From the NCBI GenBank assembly GCA_949358305.1, contig OX442320.1, forward strand, positions 2,172,501 to 2,236,500: 64,000 bases of DNA. The letters run 5' to 3'. Positions 63,719 through 64,000 of the stretch are shown piece by piece. A model generated the notes under the pieces. It saw only the letters and a list, made by a program, of their open reading frames with translations. It made no database searches and was not told the DNA's origin. Numbering within the stretch: position 1 is the first letter of the stretch; every line of letters begins with the position of its first letter. This DNA is from Strigamia acuminata (taxonomy: Eukaryota; Arthropoda; Chilopoda; Geophilomorpha; Linotaeniidae). A program made the translations under genes and the position numbers.

Positions 63719-64000
63719 CGCAGCGCAGAGTCTGTTCACATTGTTGGGCACGTGTGAACAGAGCTGAAACAATTGATGTTGCGTCTGGCCAATCAGATGG
63801 TTTCAATGAAACCTGGAATAGGATCTTGTTGTAGAACTAGTTCCAGAATCCGAAAATGGCGGCCTCTTTCCATGTGGCAACGTCTCGCCAACCAGACGTG
63901 AATCGACGAGTTGGAGTTGATCGTGATTGGTTGGCCGCAAGACTTTTCCTTGCGTTGCGTCACTTACTTCTGTTGTAAATCTTTTGCACGAAACAATCAG
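63719..64000. other. right-edge sequence, no gene
   Basis: Shares words with the DNA left of the element (GTGTGAAC, TTGCATTG/CCTTGC motifs). The element may sit inside an older repeat that reaches the window edge. Contains a small hairpin GTTCACATTG...CACGTGTGAAC near 63735-63760. Confidence 0.4.

Overview
The window looks like a piece of an AT-rich invertebrate (metazoan) genome, possibly an arthropod. The evidence is spliced animal genes (a transcobalamin-like protein, AASDH, CHCHD2, a C2H2 zinc-finger protein), Ty1/copia retrotransposons with animal-type primer-binding sites, Helentron-like and other DNA elements, and abundant minisatellites. There are no operons or prokaryotic features. 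A 200-N assembly gap lies at 44059-44258. The species cannot be fixed from the sequence alone.

Left part (1-12 kb). The 3' portion of a copia element (gag-pol plus 3' LTR) abuts an oppositely oriented copia gag fragment. Further right is a possible copia LTR with an initiator-Met-tRNA primer site. Then come the last four coding exons of a transcobalamin/intrinsic-factor-like gene (7680-11869, +), whose second listed intron carries a 1339-bp DNA element packed with palindromes.

14-26.5 kb. This is a tandem family of small secreted glycine-rich protein genes on the minus strand: three intact copies (18228-19685, 23292-23726, 25798-26130) and one relic near 21.0 kb. All share a promoter with a TATA box, a 62-bp 5'UTR intron and a signal peptide. 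The intact copies also share an acidic C-terminal tail. Two Helentron-like nonautonomous elements (HINEs) and a 1.5-kb foldback transposon with long arms have invaded the 3' flank of the first copy. Paralogous or symmetric empty sites show how each inserted. LTR fragments and a decayed copia gag also lie here.

28-33 kb. A 14-exon AASDH gene (minus strand) encodes an adenylation domain, a carrier domain and a PQQ-type propeller. Its 5' end is duplicated at 48.4-49.1 kb as a pseudogene, head-to-head with an intact CHCHD2-type gene (49334-50069). The segment upstream of AASDH reappears beyond CHCHD2. This suggests the ancestral arrangement was AASDH/CHCHD2 divergent and that each duplicate lost a different gene.

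33.4-44 kb. A 21-bp minisatellite is split by a young copia element (34139-43888, identical LTRs, TSD AAAAC). Its RNase H region is in turn interrupted by a second young copia in the opposite orientation (38240-43209, TSD GGATT).

44-48 kb. An 11-finger zinc-finger gene is followed by a truncated tandem copy. From 50.5 kb on, the sequence is mostly noncoding. It holds two short candidate first exons ending in the same phase (50726 and 55632), two paralogous signal-peptide exons on the minus strand (58.5 and 58.85 kb), a hAT-like MITE, a hairpin cluster, a TA-flanked MITE, and a 1541-bp element with about 415-bp inverted repeats carrying coding-like sequence. I found no CRISPR, tRNA or rRNA genes.
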